A stretch of DNA of 64,000 nucleotides, taken from an uncultured Acidimicrobiaceae bacterium (lineage in GTDB: Bacteria > Actinomycetota > Acidimicrobiia > Acidimicrobiales > SZUA-35). Made by a program: the position numbers and the translations under genes. How positions within the stretch are numbered: position 1 is the first letter of the stretch; each line of letters begins with the position of its first letter. Under the pieces are notes generated by a model. The model did not search any database and was not told the DNA's origin. It saw only the letters and a list, made by a program, of their open reading frames with translations. The DNA is taken from the NCBI GenBank assembly GCA_947259095.1, contig CAMYLA010000002.1, positions 86,093-150,092 on the forward strand. The letters run 5' to 3'. Shown piece after piece: positions 1 through 9,208 of this stretch.

Positions 1-1
1 G

Positions 2-742
2 GTCGAGGACGACGTCGTCTGGATGCGTACCGTCAGCGGGCCGGTCCGGGTTGACGTGATCTATCGCCGGGTCGACGACGCCTTCCTCGATCCCGACGTG
101 TTCCACCCCGAATCGGTGCTGGGGGCGGCCGGGCTCATCTCGGCCTGGCGAGCCGGCAACGTGGCGCTGGCAAACGCCCCCGGAGCCGGGGTTGCCGATG
201 ACAAAGTCATCTACTCCTATGTGCCGGACCTCATCGAGTACTACCTTGGAGAGAAGCCGATACTGGCCAACGTCGAGACCTGGCGGCTCCACGAACCGGA
301 TCACCGGGCCCACGTGCTGTCGGATCTGTCGCAGTTCGTGTGCAAACCGGCAAACGAGGCCGGCGGCAAGGGGGTGACGATCGGCTCCCAAGCGACCGGG
401 GTCGAGCTCGAAGAGCTGAGGCGCCAGATCGAAGGCGACCCCCGAAACTGGATCGCCCAGCCCATCCTGGAGTTGTCGACCGCCCCCACCATCGTCGACG
501 GCCGGGTGGTGCCCCGCCACATCGACCTCCGGCCTTTCATCCTCAGCGGCCAAAGACCCTACGTGACCGCCGGAGGCCTGACCCGGGTGGCCATGCGGGA
601 GGGCTCGCTGATCGTCAACAGCTCCCAGGGGGGCGGGAGCAAGGACACCTGGATCGTCGATCCGTCGGTCGGATGCTCCAACCCGGACCTCGATCCCGAT
701 CCCGACCCCGACCTTGATTCCGACCTCGATCCCGACGCCTAG
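2..742 (+). CDS. Circularly permuted ATP-grasp protein, C-terminal part (5' end outside window)
   Basis: The reading frame is open from the first bases of the window, before the ATG at 23, so this is the C-terminal part of a longer protein. The visible part (FVCKPANEAGGKG, NWIAQPILELST, HIDLRPFIL, GGLTRVA, SSQGGGSKDTW) matches the circularly permuted ATP-grasp type 2 family, which is predicted to make amide or peptide-like bonds using ATP. The last ~15 residues are a low-complexity Asp-Pro run. The next gene, an alpha-E protein, follows after 8 bp, and these two families are usual operon partners. The substrate is unknown. The family call is firm; the activity is family knowledge. Confidence 0.85.
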   Translation, partial: VEDDVVWMRTVSGPVRVDVIYRRVDDAFLDPDVFHPESVLGAAGLISAWRAGNVALANAPGAGVADDKVIYSYVPDLIEYYLGEKPILANVETWRLHEPDHRAHVLSDLSQFVCKPANEAGGKGVTIGSQATGVELEELRRQIEGDPRNWIAQPILELSTAPTIVDGRVVPRHIDLRPFILSGQRPYVTAGGLTRVAMREGSLIVNSSQGGGSKDTWIVDPSVGCSNPDLDPDPDPDLDSDLDPDA

Positions 743-750
743 GAGGCACC

Positions 751-1746
751 GTGTATCACCCGACGTCATCGCCACTCCTGCTCTCCCGGGTCGCCGAGAG
801 CGCCTACTGGGCCGGCCGTTACCTGGAGCGGGCCGAGGGTACGGCCCGGCTCATTCGTTCCCACTCCGATCTGATCATCGATCTGCCTCGGAGCGCCACG
901 CTGGGGTGGCAGCCCCTGCTGGCCGTGCTCGGCCTGGAAGCTGAGGACCAGGCGCTCGGGACGGCGGGCGGGCCGGTGGCGACCGAGGAGCGGGTGGTGG
1001 CCCTGCTGGCCGCCGACCCCGAGATGTCGAGCTCGGTCGTGGCCTCGGTCGACGGGGTCCACCGGAACCTCCGACTGACCCGGGCCGTCATGCCGATCGA
1101 TGCGGCCGAGGTGTTGACCGAGCTCCATGACTTCGTGTCGGACAGCGCCGGTCTGGCCGTCGACCGCAAGACGAGGACCGACTGGCTGTCAGCGGTCATC
1201 CGCCGCTGCCAGACCCTGACCGGCATCCTGTCCGACACGATGAGCCATGACGACGCCTACTCGTTCTTCACCATCGGGCGGCAGCTGGAGCGGGCCGACC
1301 TGACATCGCGGGTGCTCGACGTCCAGGCCAACGTGTTGACCCACCGCTGTGGCGACGCCCTGGAGCCCTATCTGGACATCTCGTGGTTCGCCGCCCTCCG
1401 CTCGGTCAGCGCCCTCCAGGCCTTCCGGCGCTCCGGGCTGCCGGCCACCCCCGAGGCCAAGGTCAGCTTTCTGCTGCGGGACGTGAAGTGCCCCCGGACC
1501 GTCGAGTCGTGTCTGGTGGAGACCGCTCGGTGGTTGTTGGAGATCCCCGGCCACGGCGAGCCCATGGCCCGATGCGCCTCGGCCCAGGGCCTCCTCGAGC
1601 AGGCCGATGCGGCGGCCCTGGTGTCGACGGGACTGCACGACTTCACCGACGAGCTGCAGCTGGCCGTCGGTCAGATCCACCAGTCCATCGCCACCAGCTG
1701 GTTCGAGCCGGTACGAACCACAACCCGACGCTCGGTTTCGGGCTAG
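751..1746 (+). CDS. Alpha-E domain protein (DUF403)
   Basis: This 331-residue protein begins at GTG. Its AGGAGG ribosome binding site overlaps the stop codon of the upstream ATP-grasp gene, so the two are co-transcribed and probably translationally coupled. The N-terminus (LLSRVAESAYWAGRYLERAE) is the hallmark of the alpha-E family, an all-alpha protein that accompanies circularly permuted ATP-grasp enzymes and often a transglutaminase-like protein. No transglutaminase gene follows here; a monooxygenase on its own leader comes next. The biochemical role of the family is not settled, but a part in a peptide-modification system is generally proposed. Confidence 0.9.
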   Translation: MYHPTSSPLLLSRVAESAYWAGRYLERAEGTARLIRSHSDLIIDLPRSATLGWQPLLAVLGLEAEDQALGTAGGPVATEERVVALLAADPEMSSSVVASVDGVHRNLRLTRAVMPIDAAEVLTELHDFVSDSAGLAVDRKTRTDWLSAVIRRCQTLTGILSDTMSHDDAYSFFTIGRQLERADLTSRVLDVQANVLTHRCGDALEPYLDISWFAALRSVSALQAFRRSGLPATPEAKVSFLLRDVKCPRTVESCLVETARWLLEIPGHGEPMARCASAQGLLEQADAAALVSTGLHDFTDELQLAVGQIHQSIATSWFEPVRTTTRRSVSG

Positions 1747-1952
1747 CGGTCCGGGAAGTCGGCCAATCACGGCCACCGTGTCGGTGTCGATCAACCCCTC
1801 GAACGCGAACCGAGGCCTGCACCCGACGGCGCCTCACGCCTTTTCTGTCGTGCGACCACCATGTCCTAACCTCGATGGGATGCGTCGATCGAGGTGATGG
1901 GCGTAGGACGTTGGCTTCGACGTTGGCAACGACGTTGGCAAGGAGGACCCAG

Positions 1953-3584
1953 ATGCCCGGTTCGACCAAAGTTCGAGAACTCGACGCCGTCGTGATCGGA
2001 GCCGGCTTCTCCGGCCTGTTCATGAACCATCGGCTACGGGACACCCTCGGGCTCGATGTCCAGGTGATCGAGGCCGGCAGCGACGTCGGGGGGACGTGGT
2101 ACTGGAATCGCTACCCCGGCGCTCGTTGCGATTCCGAGGCGTACATGTACTGCTTCGGCTTCGACCGGGACCTGATGCAGCAGTGGGAGTGGAGCGGGAA
2201 GTATCCCGAGCAGCCGGAGATCCTCCGTTACCTCGGCCATGTGGCCGATCGCTTCGACCTCCGACGCAACACGTCGTTCAACACCCGGGTGCGCTCGGCC
2301 CACTTCCACGAGGAGAGCAACCGCTGGGACGTCGAGACCGATGCCGGCGAGCGCTACCGCAGCCGCTTCGTCATCACCGCCATCGGTTGCCTGTCGACCG
2401 GTCAGATCCCCGACTTCCGCGGTCGAGACACCTTCACCGGTGAGGCCTACCACACCGGAGCCTGGCCCCATGAGGGGGTCGACTTCGCCGGCAAGAAGGT
2501 CGCCGTGATCGGCACTGGGTCGAGTGGGGTGCAGTCGATCCCGGTGATCGCTCGGCAAGCCGACCACCTGACCGTGTTCCAACGGACCCCGCAGTACATG
2601 ATTCCGGCCCGGCACGGCAACGTCGACAAGGCGGTGCTCGACGAGATCAAGAAGGAGTACGACACCATCTACGACAAGGCCCGCCACTCCACCGGTGGGT
2701 TCCCCTACGACGTCCAGGATCGCTCCGCCTTTGACGTCGAGGACGCCGAGCGGCGACGGATCCTCGAAGAGGGCTGGGAGATGGGTGGCTTCAAGTTCAT
2801 GTTCAGCACGTTCTCCGATCTGCGGACCAGCTTGACCGCAAGTGAGCTGGCCGGGGAGTTCATCCGGGGCAAGATCCGCGAGACGGTCAACGATCCGGAG
2901 CTGGCCCAGAAGCTGTTGCCCCTCGATCATCCCTTCGGCTCGAAGCGGATCCTGATCGACACCGACTACTTCGAGACCTACAACCGCGACAACGTCGAGC
3001 TGGTCGACATCAACGCCGAGCCGATCGTCGAGATCACCGAAACCGGGATCACGGCCGGCGACACCCATCACGACGTCGACGTCATCGTCTACGCCACCGG
3101 GTTCGATGCCATGACCGGATCGTTCAATCGCATCGACATCCGCGGCCTCGACGGCCAGCGGTTGAAGGACAAATGGGCGGCGGGGCCCCGGACCTATCTG
3201 GGGTTGACCTCGGCCGGGTTCCCCAACCTGTTCATGATCACCGGGCCCGGCTCGCCGTCGGTGCTGTCGAACATGCCGATCTCGATCGAACAGCACGTCG
3301 AGATGATCTCCGGCATCGTCTCCCATCTCGACCGCAACGAGCTGGAGTTGATCGAGGCCGAGGTTCGAGCTGAGGATGCCTGGGTCGAGCACGTGAACGA
3401 GGTGGCGGAGCCGACCATGTTCATGCACGCCAACTCGTGGTATCTCGGGGCCAACATCCCGGGGAAGCCGAGGGTGTTCATGCCCTATGCCGGTGGCGTC
3501 GGCGCCTACCGCCAGCACTGCGACAAGGTCGTGGCCAACGGCTACGAGGGCTTCACCCTGAGCCCGGGTTCGGTGAAGGCCTAG
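1953..3584 (+). CDS. Flavin-containing Baeyer-Villiger-type monooxygenase
   Basis: The ORF track extends this frame upstream into the alpha-E gene, but the real start is the ATG at 1953, preceded by AGGAGG six bases away, giving 543 residues. An N-terminal FAD-binding GAGFSG motif, a central NADPH-binding GTGSSG motif and the Baeyer-Villiger fingerprint FTGEAYHTGAWP between them identify a class B flavoprotein monooxygenase of the cyclohexanone monooxygenase type. Such enzymes insert oxygen next to a ketone to give esters or lactones. The substrate cannot be told from sequence. It stands alone, with a ~200 bp leader upstream and no obvious pathway partner. Confidence 0.9.
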   Translation: MPGSTKVRELDAVVIGAGFSGLFMNHRLRDTLGLDVQVIEAGSDVGGTWYWNRYPGARCDSEAYMYCFGFDRDLMQQWEWSGKYPEQPEILRYLGHVADRFDLRRNTSFNTRVRSAHFHEESNRWDVETDAGERYRSRFVITAIGCLSTGQIPDFRGRDTFTGEAYHTGAWPHEGVDFAGKKVAVIGTGSSGVQSIPVIARQADHLTVFQRTPQYMIPARHGNVDKAVLDEIKKEYDTIYDKARHSTGGFPYDVQDRSAFDVEDAERRRILEEGWEMGGFKFMFSTFSDLRTSLTASELAGEFIRGKIRETVNDPELAQKLLPLDHPFGSKRILIDTDYFETYNRDNVELVDINAEPIVEITETGITAGDTHHDVDVIVYATGFDAMTGSFNRIDIRGLDGQRLKDKWAAGPRTYLGLTSAGFPNLFMITGPGSPSVLSNMPISIEQHVEMISGIVSHLDRNELELIEAEVRAEDAWVEHVNEVAEPTMFMHANSWYLGANIPGKPRVFMPYAGGVGAYRQHCDKVVANGYEGFTLSPGSVKA

Positions 3585-3622
3585 CTGGGCCTCGCTGCGG
3601 CTGATGCGGGGTTTGGCCGGAC

Positions 3623-3650
3623 CTTGACCGCAATAGCTTGACCGCAATAG
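3623..3650. repeat. 14-bp tandem duplication in a promoter region
   Basis: CTTGACCGCAATAG occurs twice head to tail, directly before the candidate promoter of the 3826 gene. It may be an operator or a simple duplication; nothing else supports a function. Confidence 0.6.
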
Positions 3651-3653
3651 CTA

Positions 3654-3682
3654 TTGACATCATGACCGCTCCGTCGTACGGT
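3654..3682 (+). promoter_or_regulatory. Candidate sigma-70-type promoter
   Basis: TTGACA (3654-3659) is followed after exactly 17 bp by TACGGT (3677-3682). This is a good -35 with an acceptable -10. It lies ~140 bp upstream of the TTG start at 3826 and reads toward it. Confidence 0.4.
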
Positions 3683-3825
3683 GACGGTACGCCCGCACAG
3701 ATGGGGCCATGGGGTCGGCCGGCGACGAGCAAATGACGCCCGCGAATACCGTCGGCCACCATCGTAGGCAGTACCCGGCCAGCGGATGTTGCGGCCGGAC
3801 CGGACAGAAACAGCGAGGACTCGCT

Positions 3826-4299
3826 TTGGAGAAGTCAATCACCACCAGCCGCACCGTCGAGCGTCCCATGGAGACGGTCGCCGACCTCCTGGAAGAGGAT
3901 CCCGTCAAGTTGTTGACAGCGGCAACCGATGCGGCAACCACCGCGGCGAACGAGGTTGTCGTTCATCTTGAAGGCGATTGGCGCTGGTTCGATGTCAACG
4001 AGTCGGTCGAAGCCGAGATCGGCACCATCGAACGATCCGGATCGATGGCACGACTGCCCTTGTCCTGGAAGGCCGACAAGCACAAGCGACTGCTACCCAG
4101 CCTCGACGGGCACCTCAGCCTCTACAGTCTGTCCAAGCAACACACCGAGATCAGTTACACGGCCACCTATGCCCCACCGTTGGGCCTGTTCGGCGGTGTC
4201 GAGGACTTTCTCCTCGGTCGACGGATTCTCGAGTCCGTCCTGGGCCGGCTGCTCGATGACCTCGTCCACTACATCCACGACCAACTACCCCAAGGCTGA
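3826..4299 (+). CDS. SRPBCC/polyketide cyclase-like small protein (tentative)
   Basis: I place the start at the TTG at 3826, preceded by GCGAGGA and followed by EKSITTSRTVERPMETVADLL, because the upstream part of the ORF (from 3709) does not look coding. The resulting ~157-residue protein has a soluble alpha/beta pattern with a C-terminal amphipathic helix (RRILESVLGRLLDDLVHYIHDQL), like START/SRPBCC-fold proteins that bind hydrophobic ligands. There is no clear catalytic motif. It is followed after 54 bp by the convergent oleD gene. A START-like lipid-binding role beside olefin biosynthesis would fit, but that is inference. Confidence 0.6.
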   Translation: MEKSITTSRTVERPMETVADLLEEDPVKLLTAATDAATTAANEVVVHLEGDWRWFDVNESVEAEIGTIERSGSMARLPLSWKADKHKRLLPSLDGHLSLYSLSKQHTEISYTATYAPPLGLFGGVEDFLLGRRILESVLGRLLDDLVHYIHDQLPQG

Positions 4300-4353
4300 C
4301 CATTGCCGAAGAGACGGGGAATGTCCTGCTGCCCGGCTTCGGTCATCTCTCGG

Positions 4354-5367
4354 TCACGATGTCAGTCCTCCCGCCTGTGGCGATCGAGCATCGTCTGCTT
4401 GCTGTGCAGCGCAGTTCGCGGCCAAACGTCGGAGGCCTTCGGCAAGCCCGACGCTCGGTTCCCATCGTAGAAGCTTGCGTGTCGTGGCCTGGTCGAACCA
4501 GTGGGCCGTGCCGAGTTGTTCCGCCAGAAAGCGGGTCATGGGTGGGTCGCTCTGAAGCCGCAGCCCGTTCCAGACGAGCTCGGCGGCAGCGCCCAGGGCC
4601 TTGGTGACCGCAAGTGGGAGGTGCCGGGTTGGTGGCTCAACCCCCGCCGCAGAACAAATGCTGCGAAGGAGCTCTGCCACCGGCCTCGGTTCCCCATTCG
4701 AGACGACGAGGGCTCGGCCGTGTGCTCGTTCTGCGTTATCGATCGCAGCCACGACTGCGTCGGCAGCATCGTCGACATATGTCGTGTCGACGAGAGCCGC
4801 CCCACTGCCGACCAGGCGCAGGCGTCCGGCCAGCGCCCGTTGCACGATCCGCTCGACGAGCTGGGTGTCATCAGGGCCCCACACGAGGTGAGGACGGATG
4901 GAGACGACGGCCAGACCGGGCCGATCCGCCTGCAACATCAGGATCTCGGCGCTCGCCTTGCTTCTGGCATATCGGCTACGAGCCCTGGATGGTTCGGCCG
5001 GAGCCGCTGCGGCACCGACCTGGGGGGCGCCGACGTAGGCGACCGAGGGTGATGAGATGTGCACCAGCCTCGTCACTCCCCCATGTCGGGCAGCAGCGAT
5101 CACATTGGTGGAGCCGCCAACGTTCACCGCTTCGAAGTCACGCTGCGACCCGACGGGAGAAACCCGGGCCGCGAGGTGCACAATGGCGTCGATACCGGCC
5201 GCAGCCGCAGTAACGGCTGCCTGGTCGGTGATGTCGCCGAGGATCTCACGACAGTCGAGTCCCGAAGGTCGACGTTGGAATACCGTGACGTCGTCGCCCC
5301 GCGCCAGCAGTGTCCGAGCAACCGCCTTGCCGAACATGCCACTGGCCCCGGTCACCAGGACGTTCAC
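4354..5367 (-). CDS. oleD: OleD, NAD(P)H-dependent 2-alkyl-3-oxoalkanoate reductase
   Basis: The ORF track begins at 5724, but the protein starts at the GTG at 5367, whose GTGA overlaps the stop codon of oleBC. The product is 337 residues. It opens with the Rossmann motif TGASGMFG and carries the short-chain-dehydrogenase catalytic pair in SRYARSK (YxxxK). In the olefin pathway OleD reduces the 2-alkyl-3-ketoacid made by OleA to the 2-alkyl-3-hydroxyacid. Identity rests on the extended-SDR sequence together with its position beside oleBC and oleA. Confidence 0.88.
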   Translation of the reverse strand: MNVLVTGASGMFGKAVARTLLARGDDVTVFQRRPSGLDCREILGDITDQAAVTAAAAGIDAIVHLAARVSPVGSQRDFEAVNVGGSTNVIAAARHGGVTRLVHISSPSVAYVGAPQVGAAAAPAEPSRARSRYARSKASAEILMLQADRPGLAVVSIRPHLVWGPDDTQLVERIVQRALAGRLRLVGSGAALVDTTYVDDAADAVVAAIDNAERAHGRALVVSNGEPRPVAELLRSICSAAGVEPPTRHLPLAVTKALGAAAELVWNGLRLQSDPPMTRFLAEQLGTAHWFDQATTRKLLRWEPSVGLAEGLRRLAANCAAQQADDARSPQAGGLTS

Positions 5368-7991
5368 AGCCGTCGCACCCTGCCACCGGCCAGCACCGAT
5401 TCGGCCCATGCGGCGATTCTCAGGCGTTCGATCTTGGAGTTGTGGCGGCGGTCGACGGGGAGCTTTCCCGTGGTCAGAACCGCTGCAACATCGGTCGGGA
5501 TGACCGCCCGCACAGCCTCGGCCAGCTGCTCGTCGGCAACGACGTCTGTGGTTGGCTCGGTTGTCGCCACAACGAGCACCAGCTGCTGGGTGCCTGCGGG
5601 GCCAACGCCGACAGCGGCCGCCTGTTTCACCCCGGCGGCACGCTCGGCTCGGTGCTCGATCCCCACGGGGGTCAAGGGCCCATCGGAGCTGAGAACGAGA
5701 TGCGACATGCGCCCCTCGATCCAAAGCCGACCCGCTTCGTCGAGGTGCCCAACGTCACCGGTGCGATGCCAACCCGCTCGTCGTGCACTGTTCTGGGTGG
5801 CCCAGAGGGCGTCATAACCGTCGCTGGCATGCGCCGCCCGGACACAGATCTCGCCGGTCACGCCCGCCTGTTCGGCAAAGTCCCACGTGGACCGACCGGA
5901 CCCGTCGATGGCGCTCACCGCGAGCTCCACCCCCTCGATCGCCGGCCCGACACAGACGCCGTTCCCCGGCCCGGCCGCATTGATTTCGTCGAGCGTGACG
6001 TTGGTCACCGGCATCACCTCGGTCATCCCATACGGGGTGTGGATCTCGGCGCCGACGAAGTGCCGCCCGACCGAGCGAAGCATGTCCGGTGACACCGGGG
6101 CCCCTGCACATGCGACCGCTCGCAACTGCGCCAATGCGGCTTCCTGGCGGGGATCCAGCCCCTCGGTGGTGGCAACGATGTTGGAAAGGGCGGCCGGCGA
6201 GGCGAAGGCGATGGTCGCCCCAATCGAGTCCGCCGCGTTGGCGAAGCCGTGAGCGTCGAGTGTGCCCGGCGACGAGACGTCCATTGCCGGCACGACCGAA
6301 GTGACACCCAACGCCGGCCCGAAGATGGCGAACGGGGCGAATGCGGCGACCAGCCGATCGCCCTGACCGATGCGGTACGTGGCGACGAGCGCATCACGCT
6401 GCGCCTCCAGTTGCCGGTGGCGATAGATGACACCCTTGGATGGTCCGGTCGAGCCCGAGGTGAACACCACTGCCGCGAGATCGTCGGGGCCGGTTGCCCA
6501 TCGAGGCTCATGTGCCGGGCCGACCTCGATGGGCTCGGCCAGACTTGCCTGTACACGCAGTGGGCGGGCCGCGGTCCGCGGCAACGTCGTCAGCGACAAC
6601 GCCTTACCAGACAGGTTGAGGCCTCGCGCCAAGGTCAGCCCCCGCCAATCGGACACGATGTAGTCCGGTCGTGCGCCACGAAGGGCTCGAGCGATGCCGC
6701 GTACGCCGAGCGCGGCATCGGCGGCGACGACCACAGCGCCCACCCGCCAGCAGGCGTACACCAGCTCGACGAGATCGATACCTGGTGGAATCAACGGCGC
6801 GACCCGGTTGCCGGGTTCCACACCGGCGGCGGCGAGTCGGCCGGCGACAACGTCGACGCGGCGTGCGAGCTCGACAAAGCTCACACTCCTGGCTATCCGG
6901 GCGGACCCGTCGGGGTCCATCTCGGCAACTGCGACGGCGTCGTCGTCGCTTCGACGCTCGAGAGCCGACCACAACCTGCTCGCATCGTCGCCGCCGCGGC
7001 CACGGTGTGCGGAGGGCGATGTGGCTGGGGACGAGGTGGCTGGGGGCGGGGTGGCTGGGGGCGATGTCGCTGTCGGCAAGGCGATGGTGTCCAGCCAGGA
7101 GAGAATCACGCCCGCAGCCTGGATGTCCTCCATCACAAGGTGGCCGGCCTCGGGGTACCGGTGTACCGACGCATGGGGCAGCCGTTGGCGCAGGTCGGCC
7201 AGGAAAGCTGTTGAGAAGACGGGATCCTTGGCACCCCAGAGCAGCAGCGACGGAATCTCTGCGAAACGGTTCATCCGGCTCGCGATCTCGTCGAGGGTGG
7301 CGTGGGTTTGGTGCTCGGGGGTGAACGGTATGTCGTCGACGAAGTGGCCGATGCCGACCCGGCTGGCGGGGTTCGGGTACGGCGCAGTGAAGGCTTGACG
7401 AACGGCCATGGGCAGGGAAGGACGGGCCAACCCGAGAGCCCCTCTCAGGAACGCAGGGGTGGCGACACAACTGGCGCGCAACGTGGCCCGGGTCCGGACC
7501 GCCTGGATCAGAGGCGGTATGCCCACGTCCTCGGGTCGGGCGACACCGGTGTTCAGGAGAACGAGCCCCGCGATCTTATCCTGGTGGGCGAGCGCCCAGC
7601 CGAGCGAGATGGGCCCTCCCCAGTCGTGGGCGACGGTGACGACCGGGCCCTCGATGTGCAACGCGGACGTGACCGCCCCGAGGTCGGCGATGTGACCCGC
7701 GAGCCGCCGGTTGTCCCCGGTCCGCTCGGAGAATCCCATGTTGAGCGCATCCGCTGCGACGACGCGCCAGCGACTCGACGCAGAGGCGAGCTCACGCCAG
7801 GCGTAGGACCACGTCGGGTTCCCGTGAACACACAACAGTGTGCCGACCGGATCGACGACGCCGTTGTCGAGCACATGCCAGGTGCGGGTCCGGCCCCCCG
7901 CATCGTTGGTCGAAACCAATCTCGACCAGCTGGAGTCCCATCCATCGAGGCCTGGAGGGGGCGTCGTGGCTCGCTGTGGATTGGAGGTCAT
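5364..7991 (-). CDS. oleBC: OleBC fusion: beta-lactone decarboxylase + beta-lactone synthetase
   Basis: This 875-residue protein joins two pathway enzymes. Residues ~1-300 are an alpha/beta hydrolase of the haloalkane-dehalogenase type (LLCVHGNPTWSYAWRE oxyanion region, VAHDWGG nucleophile elbow with Asp, AGHLVMED catalytic His): OleB, which decarboxylates cis-beta-lactones to cis-olefins. A Pro/Ala/Thr-rich linker (TSPPATPPPATSSPATSPS) follows. Residues ~335-875 are an acyl-adenylating enzyme (FTSGSTGPSKGV, YGMTEV, RTGDVGHLD, and a C-terminal NSKIERLR lysine motif): OleC, which closes 2-alkyl-3-hydroxyacids to beta-lactones. OleBC fusions are known from actinobacteria. The gene is coupled to oleD and diverges from oleA. 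Confidence 0.93.
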   Translation of the reverse strand: MTSNPQRATTPPPGLDGWDSSWSRLVSTNDAGGRTRTWHVLDNGVVDPVGTLLCVHGNPTWSYAWRELASASSRWRVVAADALNMGFSERTGDNRRLAGHIADLGAVTSALHIEGPVVTVAHDWGGPISLGWALAHQDKIAGLVLLNTGVARPEDVGIPPLIQAVRTRATLRASCVATPAFLRGALGLARPSLPMAVRQAFTAPYPNPASRVGIGHFVDDIPFTPEHQTHATLDEIASRMNRFAEIPSLLLWGAKDPVFSTAFLADLRQRLPHASVHRYPEAGHLVMEDIQAAGVILSWLDTIALPTATSPPATPPPATSSPATSPSAHRGRGGDDASRLWSALERRSDDDAVAVAEMDPDGSARIARSVSFVELARRVDVVAGRLAAAGVEPGNRVAPLIPPGIDLVELVYACWRVGAVVVAADAALGVRGIARALRGARPDYIVSDWRGLTLARGLNLSGKALSLTTLPRTAARPLRVQASLAEPIEVGPAHEPRWATGPDDLAAVVFTSGSTGPSKGVIYRHRQLEAQRDALVATYRIGQGDRLVAAFAPFAIFGPALGVTSVVPAMDVSSPGTLDAHGFANAADSIGATIAFASPAALSNIVATTEGLDPRQEAALAQLRAVACAGAPVSPDMLRSVGRHFVGAEIHTPYGMTEVMPVTNVTLDEINAAGPGNGVCVGPAIEGVELAVSAIDGSGRSTWDFAEQAGVTGEICVRAAHASDGYDALWATQNSARRAGWHRTGDVGHLDEAGRLWIEGRMSHLVLSSDGPLTPVGIEHRAERAAGVKQAAAVGVGPAGTQQLVLVVATTEPTTDVVADEQLAEAVRAVIPTDVAAVLTTGKLPVDRRHNSKIERLRIAAWAESVLAGGRVRRL

Positions 7992-8010
7992 CGTTAGCGA
8001 CCTATGCTAA
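7981..8010. promoter_or_regulatory. Divergent oleBC/oleA promoter region with a small palindrome
   Basis: Only 81 bp separate the oleBC start (7991) from the oleA start (8073). TTAGC and GCTAA form an inverted repeat with a 7-bp spacer (7994-8010). A TATGCT -10-like hexamer for oleA lies inside it, 16 bp after TTGGAG. A repressor bound here would block oleA and sit on the 5' end of oleBC. This is seen in sequence; function is inferred. Confidence 0.35.
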
Positions 8011-8072
8011 AGGGTCCCGTCACTTGGACACGATCGCAAGCCGCTGTTTCCGCAACGGAAGGGTACCTTTCC

Positions 8073-9104
8073 ATGTCCGCGCCCCAGTCCCGGTATTCAG
8101 AGGTTGCCATCACCGGCCTCGCCCATGTCGATGCCGACGTCACCGTCACGTCACAGTCGATCGAAGATCAGCTGTCAGCCACGTTCGCCCGGTTCGAGAT
8201 GCCGGGCGACCTGCTCCAGAGTCTGACCGGCATCGACGAACGCCGCTTCTGGAGCCAAGGCATGGTGCCAAGCGATGCCGCGGTACTCGCCGCCGAAAAG
8301 CTGATCGCCGAGGGTGACGTCGATCCTGATGCGATCGGCCTGCTCATCAACACGTCCGTCTGCCGCGACCATCTCGAACCGTCGACGGCAAGCATCGTGC
8401 AGGGCAAGCTCGGCCTCGGGCGCAACTGTATGAACTTCGATGTCGGCAGCGCCTGCCTGGGTTTCCTCAACGGGGCGAATATCGCATCGGCGATGATCGA
8501 AAGAGGCGACATCGAGCATGCGCTCATCGTCGACGGCGAGGACTGTCGCCAGATCGTCGAGGCCACCGTTGCCCGGCTGCAACGCACCGACATCGACGAA
8601 GGCACGTTCCGAGAACAGTTCGCCTGCCTCACGCTCGGATCGGCGGGGGTTGCGATGTTGCTCTCGAGAGCCGGTTCGACCACCACCGGCCCGCGCTACC
8701 TTGGCGGACTCAGCGTGTCGGCTGCAGAGCATCACGCCTTGAGCATTGGGGATCCGGAAGAAGGACGGACCGACGCTCACGCCCTGTTGATGGCCGGTCT
8801 TGACCTTGCCGAGGACGGCTGGCAGGAAGCACAAACCGAGTTCGACTGGGCGACCGATTCGGTGGCGATGGTCGCCGCCCATCAGGTGAGCCGGGTCCAC
8901 ACCGACATGCTCATCGACCGACTCGGTTTCGACAACGACAGAGTTCCCCGCACCTATCCCGTGTATGGAAACACCGGCCCCGCATCGGTGCCGACGGTCC
9001 TCTCCAAAGAGGCCGATGCCGGTCGGATCAAATCCGGGGATCGAGTGATCCTGACCGGGATGGGGAGCGGACTCAACGCCTCAGCCGTCGAGGTCATCTG
9101 GTAG
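8073..9104 (+). CDS. oleA: OleA, thiolase-family acyl-CoA head-to-head condensing enzyme
   Basis: I choose the ATG at 8073 (preceded by GGAAGGG, MSAPQSRYSEVAITGLAH) instead of the ORF-track start at 8004, giving 343 residues, the usual OleA length. It is a thiolase-superfamily protein of the FabH/OleA type with the active-site Cys in FDVGSACLGFLNG, an upstream LEPSTAS segment and a C-terminal YGNTGPASVP Asn loop. OleA joins two fatty acyl-CoAs in a non-decarboxylative Claisen condensation to start long-chain olefin synthesis. Its divergent position opposite oleBC-oleD completes the pathway. Confidence 0.9.
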   Translation: MSAPQSRYSEVAITGLAHVDADVTVTSQSIEDQLSATFARFEMPGDLLQSLTGIDERRFWSQGMVPSDAAVLAAEKLIAEGDVDPDAIGLLINTSVCRDHLEPSTASIVQGKLGLGRNCMNFDVGSACLGFLNGANIASAMIERGDIEHALIVDGEDCRQIVEATVARLQRTDIDEGTFREQFACLTLGSAGVAMLLSRAGSTTTGPRYLGGLSVSAAEHHALSIGDPEEGRTDAHALLMAGLDLAEDGWQEAQTEFDWATDSVAMVAAHQVSRVHTDMLIDRLGFDNDRVPRTYPVYGNTGPASVPTVLSKEADAGRIKSGDRVILTGMGSGLNASAVEVIW

Positions 9105-9186
9105 TCACGCTGCCACCGACGACGGCGACGGCGGTGGGGCCTGCACGGTGGACGGGTGGTCTATGACCGGCGTTCACCACGGCGAC

Positions 9187-9208
9187 GCCAGTGGCACCAT
9201 CGTGGCAC
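9187..9208. repeat. Copy of the GTGGCAC double motif (solitary)
   Basis: This is one of nine copies in the window of GTGGCACCANNGTGGCAC, two GTGGCAC heptamers exactly 11 bp apart. Here it lies in the otherwise featureless 283 bp between oleA and the ankyrin gene, with no tRNA fragment nearby. Confidence 0.6.

Noticed and set aside
2034-3647. 537-residue minus-strand ORF opposite the Baeyer-Villiger monooxygenase
   Set aside because: It is a GC-bias shadow: low-complexity Arg/Gly/Pro/Val composition, no motifs, and it lies fully opposite a well-supported gene.
3709-3825. N-terminal extension of the SRPBCC-like gene
   Set aside because: This part runs straight after the predicted promoter, has no ribosome binding site and non-protein-like composition; the TTG at 3826 is better placed.
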